Part shown: piece after piece, positions 7,701-16,920 of the stretch | Layout of the letters: each line of letters opens with the position of its first letter | Numbering within the stretch: position 1 is the stretch's first letter | Assembly (NCBI GenBank): GCA_029213075.1 | Contig: JARGPO010000057.1 | Span: forward strand, 1 to 44,445 | Length of the DNA: 44,445 nt | Direction of reading: 5' to 3' | From: Legionellaceae bacterium | Lineage (GTDB): Bacteria; Pseudomonadota; Gammaproteobacteria; Legionellales; Legionellaceae | The notes under the pieces: generated by a model | Told to the model about the DNA's origin: nothing | The model's input: the letters and a program-made list of their open reading frames with translations, nothing else | Databases searched by the model: none | Translations under genes and position numbers: made by a program

Positions 7701-9926
7701 ATGTTAAAAGCAGCATTATCAAAAATAGAGAGCGAATTCTCACCAGATGTCATAGCAAATGGTCAACAGTATTATAGTCGAGGACATGTTCTTAGTATTC
7801 GGTTGAGTGATGGTTTATTACGAGCTAGAGTAAAAGGTAGCTCTGGGCAAATATATAACATTCACATAGATCTAAAATCTTGGCCAGGTAACGCTGGGCG
7901 GTGTGATTGCAAGGATAAGGTTAAGTGCAAGCACGCAGTAGCTTGTTTTTTTGCTCTTCAAGATAAAGAGAAATTATCTATAATCAAGCCAACTTTTATT
8001 CATAAGATGGATTCTTTAAAAGAAGAAGAATCTATAGTCTTGCCAAGTGATGAAGTGATTCATGCTGATAGTCTTAGTTGGTATTCAGATTTCACAGAGC
8101 AAGGAAATGACTTTTTTGCATATCAACTTGGTATATTAATAGATGAAAAACCAATTAGTATTGTGCCATTGGTGGTGAATTTATTACAAAGGTTAGATAG
8201 GCGTGATTTAGAAGCAATGGAGGATGATAAGCTTGTTAATCTTCCTCTTGAAAAAAACAAGTGGTTGCGAATAGAATTCGGTCGCATAAAACCTTTGTTA
8301 CGTATCTTATTAAGCTATGGTTTATCTGAATCGAAGTCCGACAATTCTTTAGAAATGAAGGAATATCAGCTGGCCTTAATGCAAGAGGCAGAGCAAGCTA
8401 TTCTTGCTGTTAGAGCTCGTTGGCAAGGCACTGAAAATGTTCGTGATAAATTATCAAAGCTTGCGAATAAAGAGCTGCCAGAGGTCGAGATACCCACAGG
8501 CCTTAAAACCTCATTGCGTGATTATCAACATCAAGGTTTGAATTGGCTACAGTTTTTAAAAAATAATGGCTTTGCAGGTATTCTAGCAGATGATATGGGG
8601 CTTGGTAAAACCATCCAGGCCTTAGCAAATCTTCAACTTGAGAAACAAGCCGGTAATATGCAACGAGCAAGTTTGATAGTTGCACCAACAAGCCTCGTTG
8701 GTAATTGGTACGCGGAAGCTAAAAAGTTTACTCCAGAACTGAGAGTATTAGTTTTTCATGGTTTTGATAGACATGAAGTTGAGTTTGATGATTATGATCT
8801 AATTATTTCTACATATGGGTTGATGCAGCGCGATAAAGTCCGGTTTTTAGCATATGACTTTTACTATTTAATTTTAGACGAAGCTCAATTTATAAAAAAC
8901 GCTCGAACCAAAACCACTAAAATTATGCAGCAATTGAAGGCAGATTATCGTCTTTGTTTAACAGGAACACCTCTTGAAAATCACTTGGGTGAGTTGTGGT
9001 CTTTATTTCATTTCTTAATGCCAGGTTTATTGGGTGACTCAAAACAGTTTAGGCAGTTTTTTCGGGTTCCAATTGAAAAAGATAGTGACTTGGCTCGAAA
9101 AGAAATATTAAATGGGCGGATCAAACCATTTATGCTTCGTCGAACTAAATCAGAAGTTATGCAAGAATTGCCACTAAAAACAGAAATTACGAGGCTTATT
9201 GATATTGTTGGTCCGCAACGTGACTTATATGAAGCAATTCGTTTGACAATGGAAGAAAAAGTTCGAAGTGTGATTGCTGCGCAAGGAATTGGTAAAAGTC
9301 AGATTTTGGTATTAGATGCATTGCTGAAATTGCGACAAGTTTGTTGTGACCCAAATTTATTATCTTTGCCAGAAGCAGAAATGGCCGCTGAAAGCTCGGC
9401 TAAACTTGATGCATTGATGGAGCTTTTGGATAACTTAATGGAAGAGGGCAGAAGTGTACTTGTCTTTTCTCAGTTTACATCCATGCTTAAGATAATTGAG
9501 GGTAAGCTTGCTAAAAAGAATTATCCTTATTTTAAATTAACTGGGGAAACAAAAAATCGTCAAGATTTGGTTGATAAGTTTCAAGATGGCGAGGCACCTA
9601 TTTTTTTGATAAGTTTGAAAGCTGGAGGTACGGGACTAAATCTTACTCGTGCTGACACTGTAATTTTATACGATCCATGGTGGAACCCAGCGGTTCAAGA
9701 GCAAGCTGCAGGCCGAAGCCATCGTATTGGCCAAGAAAATCCGGTATTTATTTATAAGCTTATTATGAAGGGAAGTGTTGAAGAAGTAATACTTGATATA
9801 CAAGCTAAAAAGCGTGATTTATTTGATAGTGTATTAAAAAATCAAATGCAGATTAAGAGTGGTTTAAGCGAAGAAGATATTGATAAGTTCTTCGCACCTC
9901 TAAAGATTCAAGAAGAGTCTGTCTAA
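7701..9926 (+). CDS. SWI2/SNF2-family DEAD/H helicase with SWIM zinc finger
   Basis: This is a bacterial RapA/HepA-like double-stranded DNA translocase of 741 residues. An N-terminal SWIM zinc-binding motif (Cys68, Cys70, Cys76, His78) is followed by a spacer region. The helicase core then shows motif I DDMGLGKT (297-304), motif Ia VAPTSLVGNW, motif II DEAQ (393-396), motif III LTGTPLEN, motif IV VFSQFTSML, motif V LKAGGTGLNL and motif VI QAAGRSHRIGQ. All core motifs are intact. Such proteins act in chromatin-like remodelling, transcription recycling or repair, but this subgroup's specific role is not established. It converges on the thaumatin-like gene, with an inverted-repeat terminator in between. 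Confidence 0.93.
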   Translation: MLKAALSKIESEFSPDVIANGQQYYSRGHVLSIRLSDGLLRARVKGSSGQIYNIHIDLKSWPGNAGRCDCKDKVKCKHAVACFFALQDKEKLSIIKPTFIHKMDSLKEEESIVLPSDEVIHADSLSWYSDFTEQGNDFFAYQLGILIDEKPISIVPLVVNLLQRLDRRDLEAMEDDKLVNLPLEKNKWLRIEFGRIKPLLRILLSYGLSESKSDNSLEMKEYQLALMQEAEQAILAVRARWQGTENVRDKLSKLANKELPEVEIPTGLKTSLRDYQHQGLNWLQFLKNNGFAGILADDMGLGKTIQALANLQLEKQAGNMQRASLIVAPTSLVGNWYAEAKKFTPELRVLVFHGFDRHEVEFDDYDLIISTYGLMQRDKVRFLAYDFYYLILDEAQFIKNARTKTTKIMQQLKADYRLCLTGTPLENHLGELWSLFHFLMPGLLGDSKQFRQFFRVPIEKDSDLARKEILNGRIKPFMLRRTKSEVMQELPLKTEITRLIDIVGPQRDLYEAIRLTMEEKVRSVIAAQGIGKSQILVLDALLKLRQVCCDPNLLSLPEAEMAAESSAKLDALMELLDNLMEEGRSVLVFSQFTSMLKIIEGKLAKKNYPYFKLTGETKNRQDLVDKFQDGEAPIFLISLKAGGTGLNLTRADTVILYDPWWNPAVQEQAAGRSHRIGQENPVFIYKLIMKGSVEEVILDIQAKKRDLFDSVLKNQMQIKSGLSEEDIDKFFAPLKIQEESV

Positions 9927-9942
9927 ATAAGCAGGGTTTAGA

Positions 9943-9984
9943 CGCAATAGATTTATTTTCAAACCAAGATTTAAATCTATTGCG
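9943..9984. terminator. Bidirectional inverted-repeat terminator
   Basis: CGCAATAGATTTA (9943-9955) pairs with TAAATCTATTGCG (9972-9984), a perfect 13-bp stem with a 16-nt loop. It sits between the converging SNF2 helicase and thaumatin-like genes and overlaps the last codons of the latter. The stem is AT-rich at its inner end. It lacks a clean T-run, so termination strength is uncertain. Confidence 0.6.
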
Positions 9985-11911
9985 GACAAAACTCCACCAC
10001 ATAGCTAACCCCACTTTGACCGCTATTTTGTGGGCAGGTAAAAGTAGAAGCCTTGTCGTCAAACGGATATACATACGCAGATGGGCAGGCTTCTTTTAGA
10101 AACTTAAGATTAGGAAGAATATCTGTTTGCCATCCAGTATTTGGACTTGCGCAATTAGAAACAATCGATGTGCTAGTCGGAACATTGATTCCTAAAATAC
10201 TTCCCCAGTTGGTGCATCCACAGCACCCAGGTCCAGCTCCTGCTGTATAACAACTTGTCCCCGCATTAGTTCCAGTGCATCCTAAAAGTTGATTGTAAGT
10301 ATTAACGCCATCTGTACCTGTAGATTGGCAATCTAGTCCACCGGCATTGAAAGAGCTGTTAGTTGCACATATTTCGTCTTCAGACCAGTAACCAAGAGAT
10401 GTCCCGCAGGTTGTTTGCGCAGAACCTGCTCCTGGGGAGGTGCCAACATTAGTAGATGTTAAACCACAGACATAATTATCAGATGGGTAAGCTGATGTGC
10501 ATGTACTCGTTGATGAGCATTGAGTAGCAGTAGCTGTATCGACCCATCTGTACATAGGGCCTGGTAAGTAGCTGTTTTCAAAATTCCACGAACATGCTCC
10601 GAGCGTAGTCGCAGAGCTCGCAGGATTTAGGTTTGTGGCACTTGTTGAACCAGGTAGGCCGCAGTGATATGGATTGCCATATTGTGTAGGAGATGCAGCG
10701 TTTGCTGGTCTTAAAGAGATTGGTATATTTGTACCATTAATTATTGTTACATCATAAGTGTCAGGTGTTGTTGAGACAAATGTAATCTCGACTTGAGTGG
10801 ATGGTGCGGCAAAACCTTCAGCAGCAGCGCAACTACCATTTGTTCCATCACCACCAGTATTGCAGCCAGCGGTGGTACAAGAGTTAGCACCACTATACGG
10901 AGCAGAACTTCCGCAACCAGTTCTCCCAGCAAAACCACCACTCCAAAGCAAACTATAACCGATTTGATTTGAGTAATCGGTAAAATTTATACTGTCCTCG
11001 GTGTTTGCGCCACCAGTGGCGTCTAATTTATATTTGTTTGTCGCTGCATCTGCAGGAGCAGGAGTTACCCAATAACACTGATAATTAGCAGCTGCTCCTG
11101 CTGAATTACAAAATGCCACTCCTTCACTTCCGCCAACACAGTCACTATCGCTACTGCAATAACTACAACTACCCGCATTACATACAGGTGGATCATTAGC
11201 CGTAGGGGATGGATTTGGATTTGCGGTGACTAAGCAATCACTACCTGTTTGACACCAGCCACCACCACAGACACCACTTACACATTTTGAATAGGCGGAG
11301 ATAGTGTTGCAATCCGTGTCTGTTGAACAGGCATGATTAGCATTTGTTTTAGATGGCAAAGAACTAGAGCTAACTCCAAACCAAACGGGCTGACTACAAT
11401 TGTTAATAAAAGTAACAGTGCGATCTCTACTACTTGGGATGGAAAGTGGTAATTCTATTGTTGGAGCTGTATATCCTTTTTTATTACCTATTTTTTGATA
11501 GAAAGTAAGTGTACCTGTTGTGCCTGAAGTTGATGGCGAGTTCGCTACACTAAGTTGCACGTTTACTAAAATATTACCTCCAGTTTGGGTGCTTATTGCG
11601 ACCCCATTTGGGCTTGCACAACCATTTTCTGCTACAAAATTACTTGCTGTAATATCTGGAGAACCATTTAGATTTAAATCACATTTTACTATCATTGGGT
11701 TGTTTGCAGGTGGCGGATGAGGAACATTGATTGTGTATTGCAGGTATTGCGAGCTTCCAGCCACCATACTTTGTACGACAGGTGTTGTTTTAACTATGTT
11801 AAATATAGGTGTTCCTCTGGTTAGCTTATTTTCTTTAGTTATTTTACTATTGGCAAAACTGTTATTGTTTAATAGCATTAATGAGTAAGCTATCAGTAAC
11901 AAGTATCTCAT
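9977..11911 (-). CDS. Secreted thaumatin-like, cysteine-rich protein
   Basis: The 644-residue product has a signal peptide (about 1-20, ending SFANS). A beta-rich Ig-like region follows (about 30-165), then a thaumatin-like region beginning at RTVTFINNCSQPVWFGV. The thaumatin fold is interrupted by Cys-rich insertions at about 190-270 (CSTDTDCN, CVSGVCGGGWCQTGSDC, CSYCSSDSDC) that look like small disulphide modules. It continues with LLWSGGFAGRTGC, VEITFVSTTPDTYDVTIINGTNIPISLRP and a Cys-rich end finishing VVEFCPQ. Thaumatin-like proteins occur in Legionellales, but their role there is not established; plant and fungal members bind beta-glucans. It is probably exported and oxidised in the periplasm or beyond. 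It lies 13 bp downstream of an outer-membrane protein gene and is likely co-transcribed. Confidence 0.85.
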   Translation of the reverse strand: MRYLLLIAYSLMLLNNNSFANSKITKENKLTRGTPIFNIVKTTPVVQSMVAGSSQYLQYTINVPHPPPANNPMIVKCDLNLNGSPDITASNFVAENGCASPNGVAISTQTGGNILVNVQLSVANSPSTSGTTGTLTFYQKIGNKKGYTAPTIELPLSIPSSRDRTVTFINNCSQPVWFGVSSSSLPSKTNANHACSTDTDCNTISAYSKCVSGVCGGGWCQTGSDCLVTANPNPSPTANDPPVCNAGSCSYCSSDSDCVGGSEGVAFCNSAGAAANYQCYWVTPAPADAATNKYKLDATGGANTEDSINFTDYSNQIGYSLLWSGGFAGRTGCGSSAPYSGANSCTTAGCNTGGDGTNGSCAAAEGFAAPSTQVEITFVSTTPDTYDVTIINGTNIPISLRPANAASPTQYGNPYHCGLPGSTSATNLNPASSATTLGACSWNFENSYLPGPMYRWVDTATATQCSSTSTCTSAYPSDNYVCGLTSTNVGTSPGAGSAQTTCGTSLGYWSEDEICATNSSFNAGGLDCQSTGTDGVNTYNQLLGCTGTNAGTSCYTAGAGPGCCGCTNWGSILGINVPTSTSIVSNCASPNTGWQTDILPNLKFLKEACPSAYVYPFDDKASTFTCPQNSGQSGVSYVVEFCPQ

Positions 11912-11924
11912 GATTCATACTCCA

Positions 11925-12653
11925 TTATAAATAATAATTAAGTCCTGCCACCCAGGTATTGGTAGCTATTTTTGCTTTAAGAGGGCTAGTTAGTGGCACG
12001 CTGCCAGATGATGATGTTTGGGAATTTCCTAGGGATGCGTATAAATATCTAATAGACAAAGCCATGGATTTCTTGGGGATCATTATTTTTACGCCGGCTC
12101 CACCACTATATACAAATTGATAATTACTGCCGGTAGTTATGTTTCTTCCTTCTGTATATCCTGAAATAAGAGGTGAATCTCGGTATGACATCGTATTGTA
12201 TGCAAAACCTATCCCACCTTCTATTAACGGATAAAAATATGTTGCTATAGGATTTAATATCCACTCATGGTTTATAAGTAATCTAAGGCTATTTATTGAG
12301 GTGCTATATGCAAAGTTGTCGTATTCGATCATTTGGTATTGATAAACAGTCCCGCTAGGCTTCATTTGAAAATAGTACTCGTCTAGATTTACACTCATGT
12401 CATACACGAGACTTTTTAATGGGGTAGGGGGTTTAAAATGATATCCAAGTCCAAATCCAAACGTAAAATCTTTTGGGTTGGTTGGATTACTTAAAGAGTC
12501 GGTTTCAGAGACTATCGGTAATGATTTGAAATTAACAACAGATGTTGTTCCACCAAGGTATGCAGATACTAAAAATCCTTTATCTTTAAACTCTGCAAAA
12601 GTGATTTCGCTGTGGCAGATAACCAATATTAAATAAAAAATACGGCTTTTCAT
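11925..12653 (-). CDS. Outer-membrane beta-barrel protein (third)
   Basis: The 242-residue product has an N-terminal hydrophobic signal (MKSRIFYLILVICHSEITFA). Its amphipathic strands are typical of an 8-stranded barrel: FGFGLGYHF, YPLIEGGIGFAYNTM, FVYSGGAGVKIMI, MALSIRYLYASLG and the C-terminal WVAGLNYYL ending in an aromatic/hydrophobic strand. It is distantly like the two barrel proteins at 2666-4192. It is the first gene of a two-gene unit with the thaumatin-like protein, suggesting a joint surface role. A transport or partner relationship is possible but unproven. Confidence 0.82.
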   Translation of the reverse strand: MKSRIFYLILVICHSEITFAEFKDKGFLVSAYLGGTTSVVNFKSLPIVSETDSLSNPTNPKDFTFGFGLGYHFKPPTPLKSLVYDMSVNLDEYYFQMKPSGTVYQYQMIEYDNFAYSTSINSLRLLINHEWILNPIATYFYPLIEGGIGFAYNTMSYRDSPLISGYTEGRNITTGSNYQFVYSGGAGVKIMIPKKSMALSIRYLYASLGNSQTSSSGSVPLTSPLKAKIATNTWVAGLNYYL

Positions 12654-12695
12654 CTATGCTATAATCCCTTATTATTTTGCAATAGGTGGTCAAGT

Positions 12696-13070
12696 CTATC
12701 TTATTCCTAAGATATATCCAAACATAACTGTTCGATGTTCGGCTAGGAGCAAATTAAATGTTCGGCATGCGGCTCCAACCGACATACACTCGACACCTAT
12801 TCTTTCTTTTGAGAGCATAGCTAAGATATTTCCAGGAATTTGTTTATTAGGTTCTGAGTGACCAATAATTATAATTTCTGGTTTTTCTGATAATAGAGGT
12901 TGTATATTTTCTGTAGAAATATCAGAAATAGATTGAATGGGCCATTTATCGTGAATTGTGTCCTTAGATACAATAATACTATTATGATAGCTTTGCTCGG
13001 CTATTGTTATACTTTTTTCATCATAGGACTTAATCGAGTTTGGTTCTGCAATATCTAGGGTGATTTCCAT
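12696..13070 (-). CDS. Mth938-like domain protein (DUF498 family)
   Basis: The 124-residue protein belongs to the Mth938/NDUFAF3-like family. Evidence is the N-terminal strand IKSYDEKSITIAEQSYHNSIIVSKD, the WPIQ motif, PEIIIIGHSEP (the conserved hhhhGTG-like loop) and the C-terminal GVECMSVGAACRTFNLLLAEHRTVMFGYI block. The latter matches the family's conserved region closely. Mitochondrial relatives assist complex I assembly; the function of bacterial members is not established. It is divergent from the COG4255-type gene, with 58 bp between them that must hold both promoters. Confidence 0.85.
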   Translation of the reverse strand: MEITLDIAEPNSIKSYDEKSITIAEQSYHNSIIVSKDTIHDKWPIQSISDISTENIQPLLSEKPEIIIIGHSEPNKQIPGNILAMLSKERIGVECMSVGAACRTFNLLLAEHRTVMFGYILGIR

Positions 13071-13128
13071 AGTTTTTTATCGGCTCTTAATTTATACTGC
13101 TAAGATTTTAGCATTTTAATGTAGCATA

Positions 13129-13938
13129 ATGAAAATAATAGTTGATTCAAACATTGATAAAATTCCTGAAGATGGAATTTCAATCCCAAATAACAGTGAT
13201 TTTTTATCGAGTATTTTAACAAATTTAGATTATCCAACTAATCAGCCACCAGTTGCAGATTTATTGCGAAAGCTACATTCATTAGATGGTAATTGGCATG
13301 TAGTATCTCCCATTAATTGGCAAGCAACTCATAATGATGGGATGCTAGTTGCTGCTGGTCGCGATTTTTCTTTGACTGAATCTATGGGTAGGGAATGGTT
13401 TTTTGAGCTTAAGAAATTTGTGGATGGTGAGGATATTAAAGTACACTATCATGATGCTTGTACTTGGCTAATTCAAATAAATGACCATCCTACAAACACC
13501 TCTAAGCCTGTTTATTCTTTATTAAATCAGTCAATAATGCCAGAGCTTGAAAGCTTAGATGACTCTTTATTTTGGCAGAGATTTATTACTGAGAGCCAGA
13601 TGTTTTTTAACAATCACCCTTTGAATAAAACCCAAGGTAATAACTTGGCTATTAATGGACTTTGGGTCTGGGGAGGCGGAAAAATGTCTGCTAAAAGCAC
13701 AAAGCCAATTATAGTTTTTGATGAGGAGTTGTTAGAAATAGCTAATCTTTTATCTAGTAATGTTAGTTTGTATTTTGAGCAGAAAAATTTATCACGGACG
13801 AGCATTTTGCTTTGCTCTTTTGCCGACTCTTTAATAAAATCGGGTCTAGATTTAACAAAAAAAACAACTTATTGGTATTGGAATAACTTTGCCTATAAGA
13901 TAAAAGCCACTAATTGGTTTAAACAATTATTCAAATAG
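13129..13938 (+). CDS. COG4255-type conserved protein linked to recJ
   Basis: The 269-residue protein resembles the family often annotated as cofactor-independent phosphoglycerate mutase-like or regulatory protein and found next to recJ. The visible family marks are NWHVVSPINWQATHNDGMLVA, an acidic, aromatic middle (KVHYHDACTWLIQ), and the conserved NGLWVWGGGK segment. There is no signal peptide. It ends 9 bp before recJ on the same strand and is probably co-transcribed with it. The phosphoglycerate mutase label is doubtful because I see no alkaline-phosphatase-superfamily metal site. Its function is unknown. Confidence 0.75.
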   Translation: MKIIVDSNIDKIPEDGISIPNNSDFLSSILTNLDYPTNQPPVADLLRKLHSLDGNWHVVSPINWQATHNDGMLVAAGRDFSLTESMGREWFFELKKFVDGEDIKVHYHDACTWLIQINDHPTNTSKPVYSLLNQSIMPELESLDDSLFWQRFITESQMFFNNHPLNKTQGNNLAINGLWVWGGGKMSAKSTKPIIVFDEELLEIANLLSSNVSLYFEQKNLSRTSILLCSFADSLIKSGLDLTKKTTYWYWNNFAYKIKATNWFKQLFK

Positions 13939-13947
13939 GTTGATTAT

Positions 13948-15687
13948 ATGCAAATTCACCAAAAACAAGTTCCAGAATCTATAGAGTTAATCGCAGATAT
14001 TAATCCCGTATTACAGCGTGTTTATGCATTGCGAAATATTACTGATGCGAGTCAACTGGATAATAGCTTGCAATCGTTGTTATCTTATAAAGATTTAACA
14101 GACATAGACAAAGCATGTTTGCGTTTAGAGCAAGCATTACGAAATCAAGAAAAAATCTTAGTTATTGGTGATTTTGATGCTGATGGCGCAACATCTGTAA
14201 CTCTTGCGATTCGTGCGCTGAAAGTGTTTGGTGCATTAAATGTTGAATATTTGGTTCCAAATAGATTTGAATATGGATATGGTTTAACTCCAGATATTGT
14301 TGAGGTTGCTAAAACCATGCAGCCTGACTTAATTATTACAGTTGATAATGGTATTTCATCTATTGCAGGTGTTGCCAAAGCCAACGAATATAATATTGAT
14401 GTTTTGGTAACAGACCATCATTTGCCTGGCGATACTCTTCCTTTGGCCCATGCTATTGTTAATCCTAATCAAAAGGGTGATAAGTTTTCTAGTAAATCAA
14501 TTGCAGGTGTTGGGGTGATTTTTTATATAATGCTCGCTCTTAGAAGACACCTAGCTAATGGTGATTGGTTTGAATCAAATGGCCTACCTATTCCAAATAT
14601 GAGTCAATTTTTAGATTTAGTAGCTTTGGGTACGGTTGCTGATGTTGTTGCACTTGATCAAAATAATCGTATTTTAGTTAATCAAGGATTAATACGAGTA
14701 CGGCGAGGGTTAGCCAGACCGGGTATTTTAGCTTTGTTAGAAATTGCAAAGCGAGAGGCTAAAACTTTGCAAGCAAGTGATCTTGGATTTGCAATTGGCC
14801 CACGTTTGAATGCTGCTGGACGCTTAGATGATATGTCACTTGGTATTGAGTGCTTATTAAGTGATGATTTAGCTAAGGCAAGAATTCTTGCTAGTAAGTT
14901 AGACTCTCTTAATATTGAAAGACGTAAGATTGAAACGGAAATGAAAGAGCAAGCGCAATTTGCATTAAAGAAAGTATCGTTGGATGCAAATAGTCAGTTA
15001 CCAGTTGCGATTTGTTTAGTTGATCCAGCCTGGCATCAGGGTGTTATTGGAATTTTAGCTGGAAGATTGAAAGAGCGTCATAATCGCCCGACTATTATTT
15101 TTGCAGTAGTTGATGATAAAGAGTTGAAAGGTTCTGCTCGTTCAGTGCCTGGATTGAATATCAGAGATGTATTGGCTGCAATAGATAAAGATAATCCTGG
15201 TTTGATTGGTAAATTTGGTGGTCATGCTATGGCCGCAGGTCTTAGTCTCCCGATAAGCTCTTTTGAGAAGTTCCATAAATCATTTGTTAGTGAAGTTGAA
15301 AAGCATTTAGATGTAAGTCAATGTAGCGGTGATGTTTTTAGTGATGGTTCATTAGGTGAGCAGGATTTAAATATAGATTTAGCGTTGTTAATTCAAGATG
15401 CTGGGCCATGGGGATCGTATTTTCCCGAGCCTAAATTTGATAACGTTTTTGAAATACTAGATCAAAGGATCGTTGGGAAAAATCATTTGAAATTAACTTT
15501 AGCATTAGCCGAGGGTGGTGAACCCATTGACGCTATCATGTTTAATGTAGATTTAGACTCTTGGCCAAATCATCGAACAAGTCATGTCCATGCAATGTAT
15601 AGATTAGATATTAATACTTATCAAGGACGCACTAAGTTACAGTTGATGGTTGAGGCGATGCTAGTTGCAAAATCTGTTGTTACATAA
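13948..15687 (+). CDS. recJ: Single-stranded-DNA-specific exonuclease RecJ
   Basis: This is a 5'-3' single-strand DNA exonuclease used in recombination, mismatch and base-excision repair. The 579-residue product has the DHH-family motifs: DFDADGAT (from Asp75), VDNGIS, TDHHLPG (Asp156-His157-His158), VALGTVADVV, and the C-terminal DHHA1 region with HQGVIGILAGRLKE and FGGHAMAAGLSL. The OB-like C-terminal part ends around 575. Length is normal for the enzyme. ATG is preceded by AATAGG at suitable spacing, 9 bp after the preceding stop codon. Confidence 0.97.
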   Translation: MQIHQKQVPESIELIADINPVLQRVYALRNITDASQLDNSLQSLLSYKDLTDIDKACLRLEQALRNQEKILVIGDFDADGATSVTLAIRALKVFGALNVEYLVPNRFEYGYGLTPDIVEVAKTMQPDLIITVDNGISSIAGVAKANEYNIDVLVTDHHLPGDTLPLAHAIVNPNQKGDKFSSKSIAGVGVIFYIMLALRRHLANGDWFESNGLPIPNMSQFLDLVALGTVADVVALDQNNRILVNQGLIRVRRGLARPGILALLEIAKREAKTLQASDLGFAIGPRLNAAGRLDDMSLGIECLLSDDLAKARILASKLDSLNIERRKIETEMKEQAQFALKKVSLDANSQLPVAICLVDPAWHQGVIGILAGRLKERHNRPTIIFAVVDDKELKGSARSVPGLNIRDVLAAIDKDNPGLIGKFGGHAMAAGLSLPISSFEKFHKSFVSEVEKHLDVSQCSGDVFSDGSLGEQDLNIDLALLIQDAGPWGSYFPEPKFDNVFEILDQRIVGKNHLKLTLALAEGGEPIDAIMFNVDLDSWPNHRTSHVHAMYRLDINTYQGRTKLQLMVEAMLVAKSVVT

Positions 15688-15708
15688 ATTTCAAGGTTTT
15701 TTTAAGAC

Positions 15709-16080
15709 ATGAATTATACATTCAAGAAAATTATAACGGTTTTTATTTTTAGCTTGTTTTTTATTGCAAAGGCCTGGTGTGATAGTCATCATCCTCAGGA
15801 TTTTTTAAAATCTGTAGGTGGAACTAAAAATGAAGGCAAGCAAATTGTTCAGCATTATTGCGCTGTATGTCATGCTGACAATGCGATGATTCAGATTGGT
15901 GCTCCAAAAATAGGTAGTTCTTCTGATTGGCAGGAGAGATTAAAGAAAGGCATCGAGGAGTTATTAAAGAATACAGATAGTGGTATAAATGCAATGCCTG
16001 CAAGAGGTGGATGCTTTGAGTGTAGTGACGCGCAATTAATGAAAGCAATTAAAGCTATGTTACCTGAAAATTCCAAATAA
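15709..16080 (+). CDS. Cytochrome c5-like monohaem protein
   Basis: The 123-residue periplasmic electron carrier has a signal peptide (about 1-24, ending KAWCDS). A haem-binding motif CAVCH (Cys51, Cys54, His55) is followed by KIGSSSDWQERLKKGIEELL. The likely axial Met96 lies in NAMPARGG, and the Cys102/Cys105 pair (GGCFEC) is diagnostic of the c5 class, where it forms a disulphide. It starts 21 bp after recJ with an AAGG Shine-Dalgarno, so it may share the recJ transcript. A hairpin follows at 16111-16135. Its partner oxidase or reductase is not in the window. Confidence 0.93.
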   Translation: MNYTFKKIITVFIFSLFFIAKAWCDSHHPQDFLKSVGGTKNEGKQIVQHYCAVCHADNAMIQIGAPKIGSSSDWQERLKKGIEELLKNTDSGINAMPARGGCFECSDAQLMKAIKAMLPENSK

Positions 16081-16110
16081 CCTTATATTTCAATTATAAA
16101 TATTCCTTTG

Positions 16111-16135
16111 TTTAGCCCTATGTTCTAGGGCTAAA
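16111..16135. terminator. Terminator-like hairpin after cytochrome c5
   Basis: TTTAGCCCTA (16111-16120) pairs perfectly with TAGGGCTAAA (16126-16135) around a 5-nt loop, 30 bp after the cytochrome c5 stop codon. There is no strong T-run downstream on the plus strand, so it may be a weak or factor-assisted terminator, or a transcript-end stabiliser. Confidence 0.6.
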
Positions 16136-16165
16136 AGCAATAAAAACTAAAAATCAAGAATTATT

Positions 16166-16195
16166 TTTACCGAATAAGCTAATCTTTTTTACAAT
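16166..16195 (+). promoter_or_regulatory. Possible sigma-70 promoter of the L,D-transpeptidase gene
   Basis: TTTACC (16166-16171), an 18-nt spacer and TACAAT (16190-16195) lie 36 bp before the ATG at 16231. The -10 is a good match and the -35 is moderate. A strong Shine-Dalgarno (GGAAGGGAGG) follows before the start. Confidence 0.45.
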
Positions 16196-16230
16196 CCGCC
16201 CGATAACAATCAGGAAGGGAGGATTTAATT

Positions 16231-16791
16231 ATGATAACTAAACAGGTAACAATAGTGCTTTGTAGTGTTTTATTAGGGGCCTGTGCTTCTAATGGGTCCA
16301 TACCGATTGTAGATGACAATGGTAATGTTCATTACACAAAAGGGATGAATTCTGATACTAGAGGAAACTTCTCTTTTCCATCAAAACGCGAAGCAACAGG
16401 TCGAAAAGTATTTATTTTTGATCCTAAAGCAGCAGCTTGGGCTGCATACGACGCTAATGGTAATAGAGTTAAAACAGGAAGTGCATCTGGTGGGGCAGAT
16501 TATTGTCCAGACATCGGTAGATCTTGCCGAACAGTAACTGGTACTTTCCGAGTTTATTCTAAAAAAGGTGAAGATTGCACATCGAGCCTTTATCCAATAG
16601 AGACTAATGGCGGAGCAAGAATGCCATATTGTATGCATTTTAACGGTGGTTACTCAATTCATGCAGCGTATGATGTTCCTAGGTACAACGCAAGTCATGG
16701 TTGTATTAGAGTATTACCAGGAGCTGCAAAATGGTTAAACCAAGATTTTATGAATGTAGGCACAACTGTAATAGTTAAACCTTATAGTTAA
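16231..16791 (+). CDS. L,D-transpeptidase (YkuD domain) lipoprotein
   Basis: The 186-residue protein is predicted to cross-link peptidoglycan (3-3 bonds) or attach proteins to it. The N-terminus has a lipobox, LLGAC, so Cys18 is the likely lipidated residue and the protein is probably anchored in the outer membrane. The YkuD domain spans about 55-185. Its catalytic signature has a His in MHFNGGYSIHAAYD and the SHGCIRVLPGAA block with nucleophile Cys158. All expected active-site residues are present. The start codon is preceded by an unusually strong Shine-Dalgarno (AGGAAGGGAGG). It is a single gene with its own promoter-like sequence and a Rho-independent terminator. Confidence 0.93.
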   Translation: MITKQVTIVLCSVLLGACASNGSIPIVDDNGNVHYTKGMNSDTRGNFSFPSKREATGRKVFIFDPKAAAWAAYDANGNRVKTGSASGGADYCPDIGRSCRTVTGTFRVYSKKGEDCTSSLYPIETNGGARMPYCMHFNGGYSIHAAYDVPRYNASHGCIRVLPGAAKWLNQDFMNVGTTVIVKPYS

Positions 16792-16818
16792 GTTTTAGTC
16801 TACACTATATTTAGACTG

Positions 16819-16852
16819 AGGTACCTTATGCTAGTCATTAGGTACCTTTTTT
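16819..16852 (+). terminator. Rho-independent terminator of the L,D-transpeptidase gene
   Basis: AGGTACCT at 16819-16826 pairs with AGGTACCT at 16840-16847 (the word is self-complementary). The stem is followed by a run of T to 16852. It begins 28 bp after the stop codon. A small additional stem (AGTCTA/TAGACT) lies just before it. Confidence 0.8.
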
Positions 16853-16920
16853 ATGTGCGTAGGTGTGAATTATTACGTACCTTTCGCCGTTATTTCCAAC
16901 GAAGTTGAAAAGGAAGCAAT

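Noticed and set aside
13129-13938. Label as cofactor-independent phosphoglycerate mutase
   Set aside because: No metal-binding or Ser nucleophile motif of that enzyme is visible; the recJ-linked family is better called uncharacterised.
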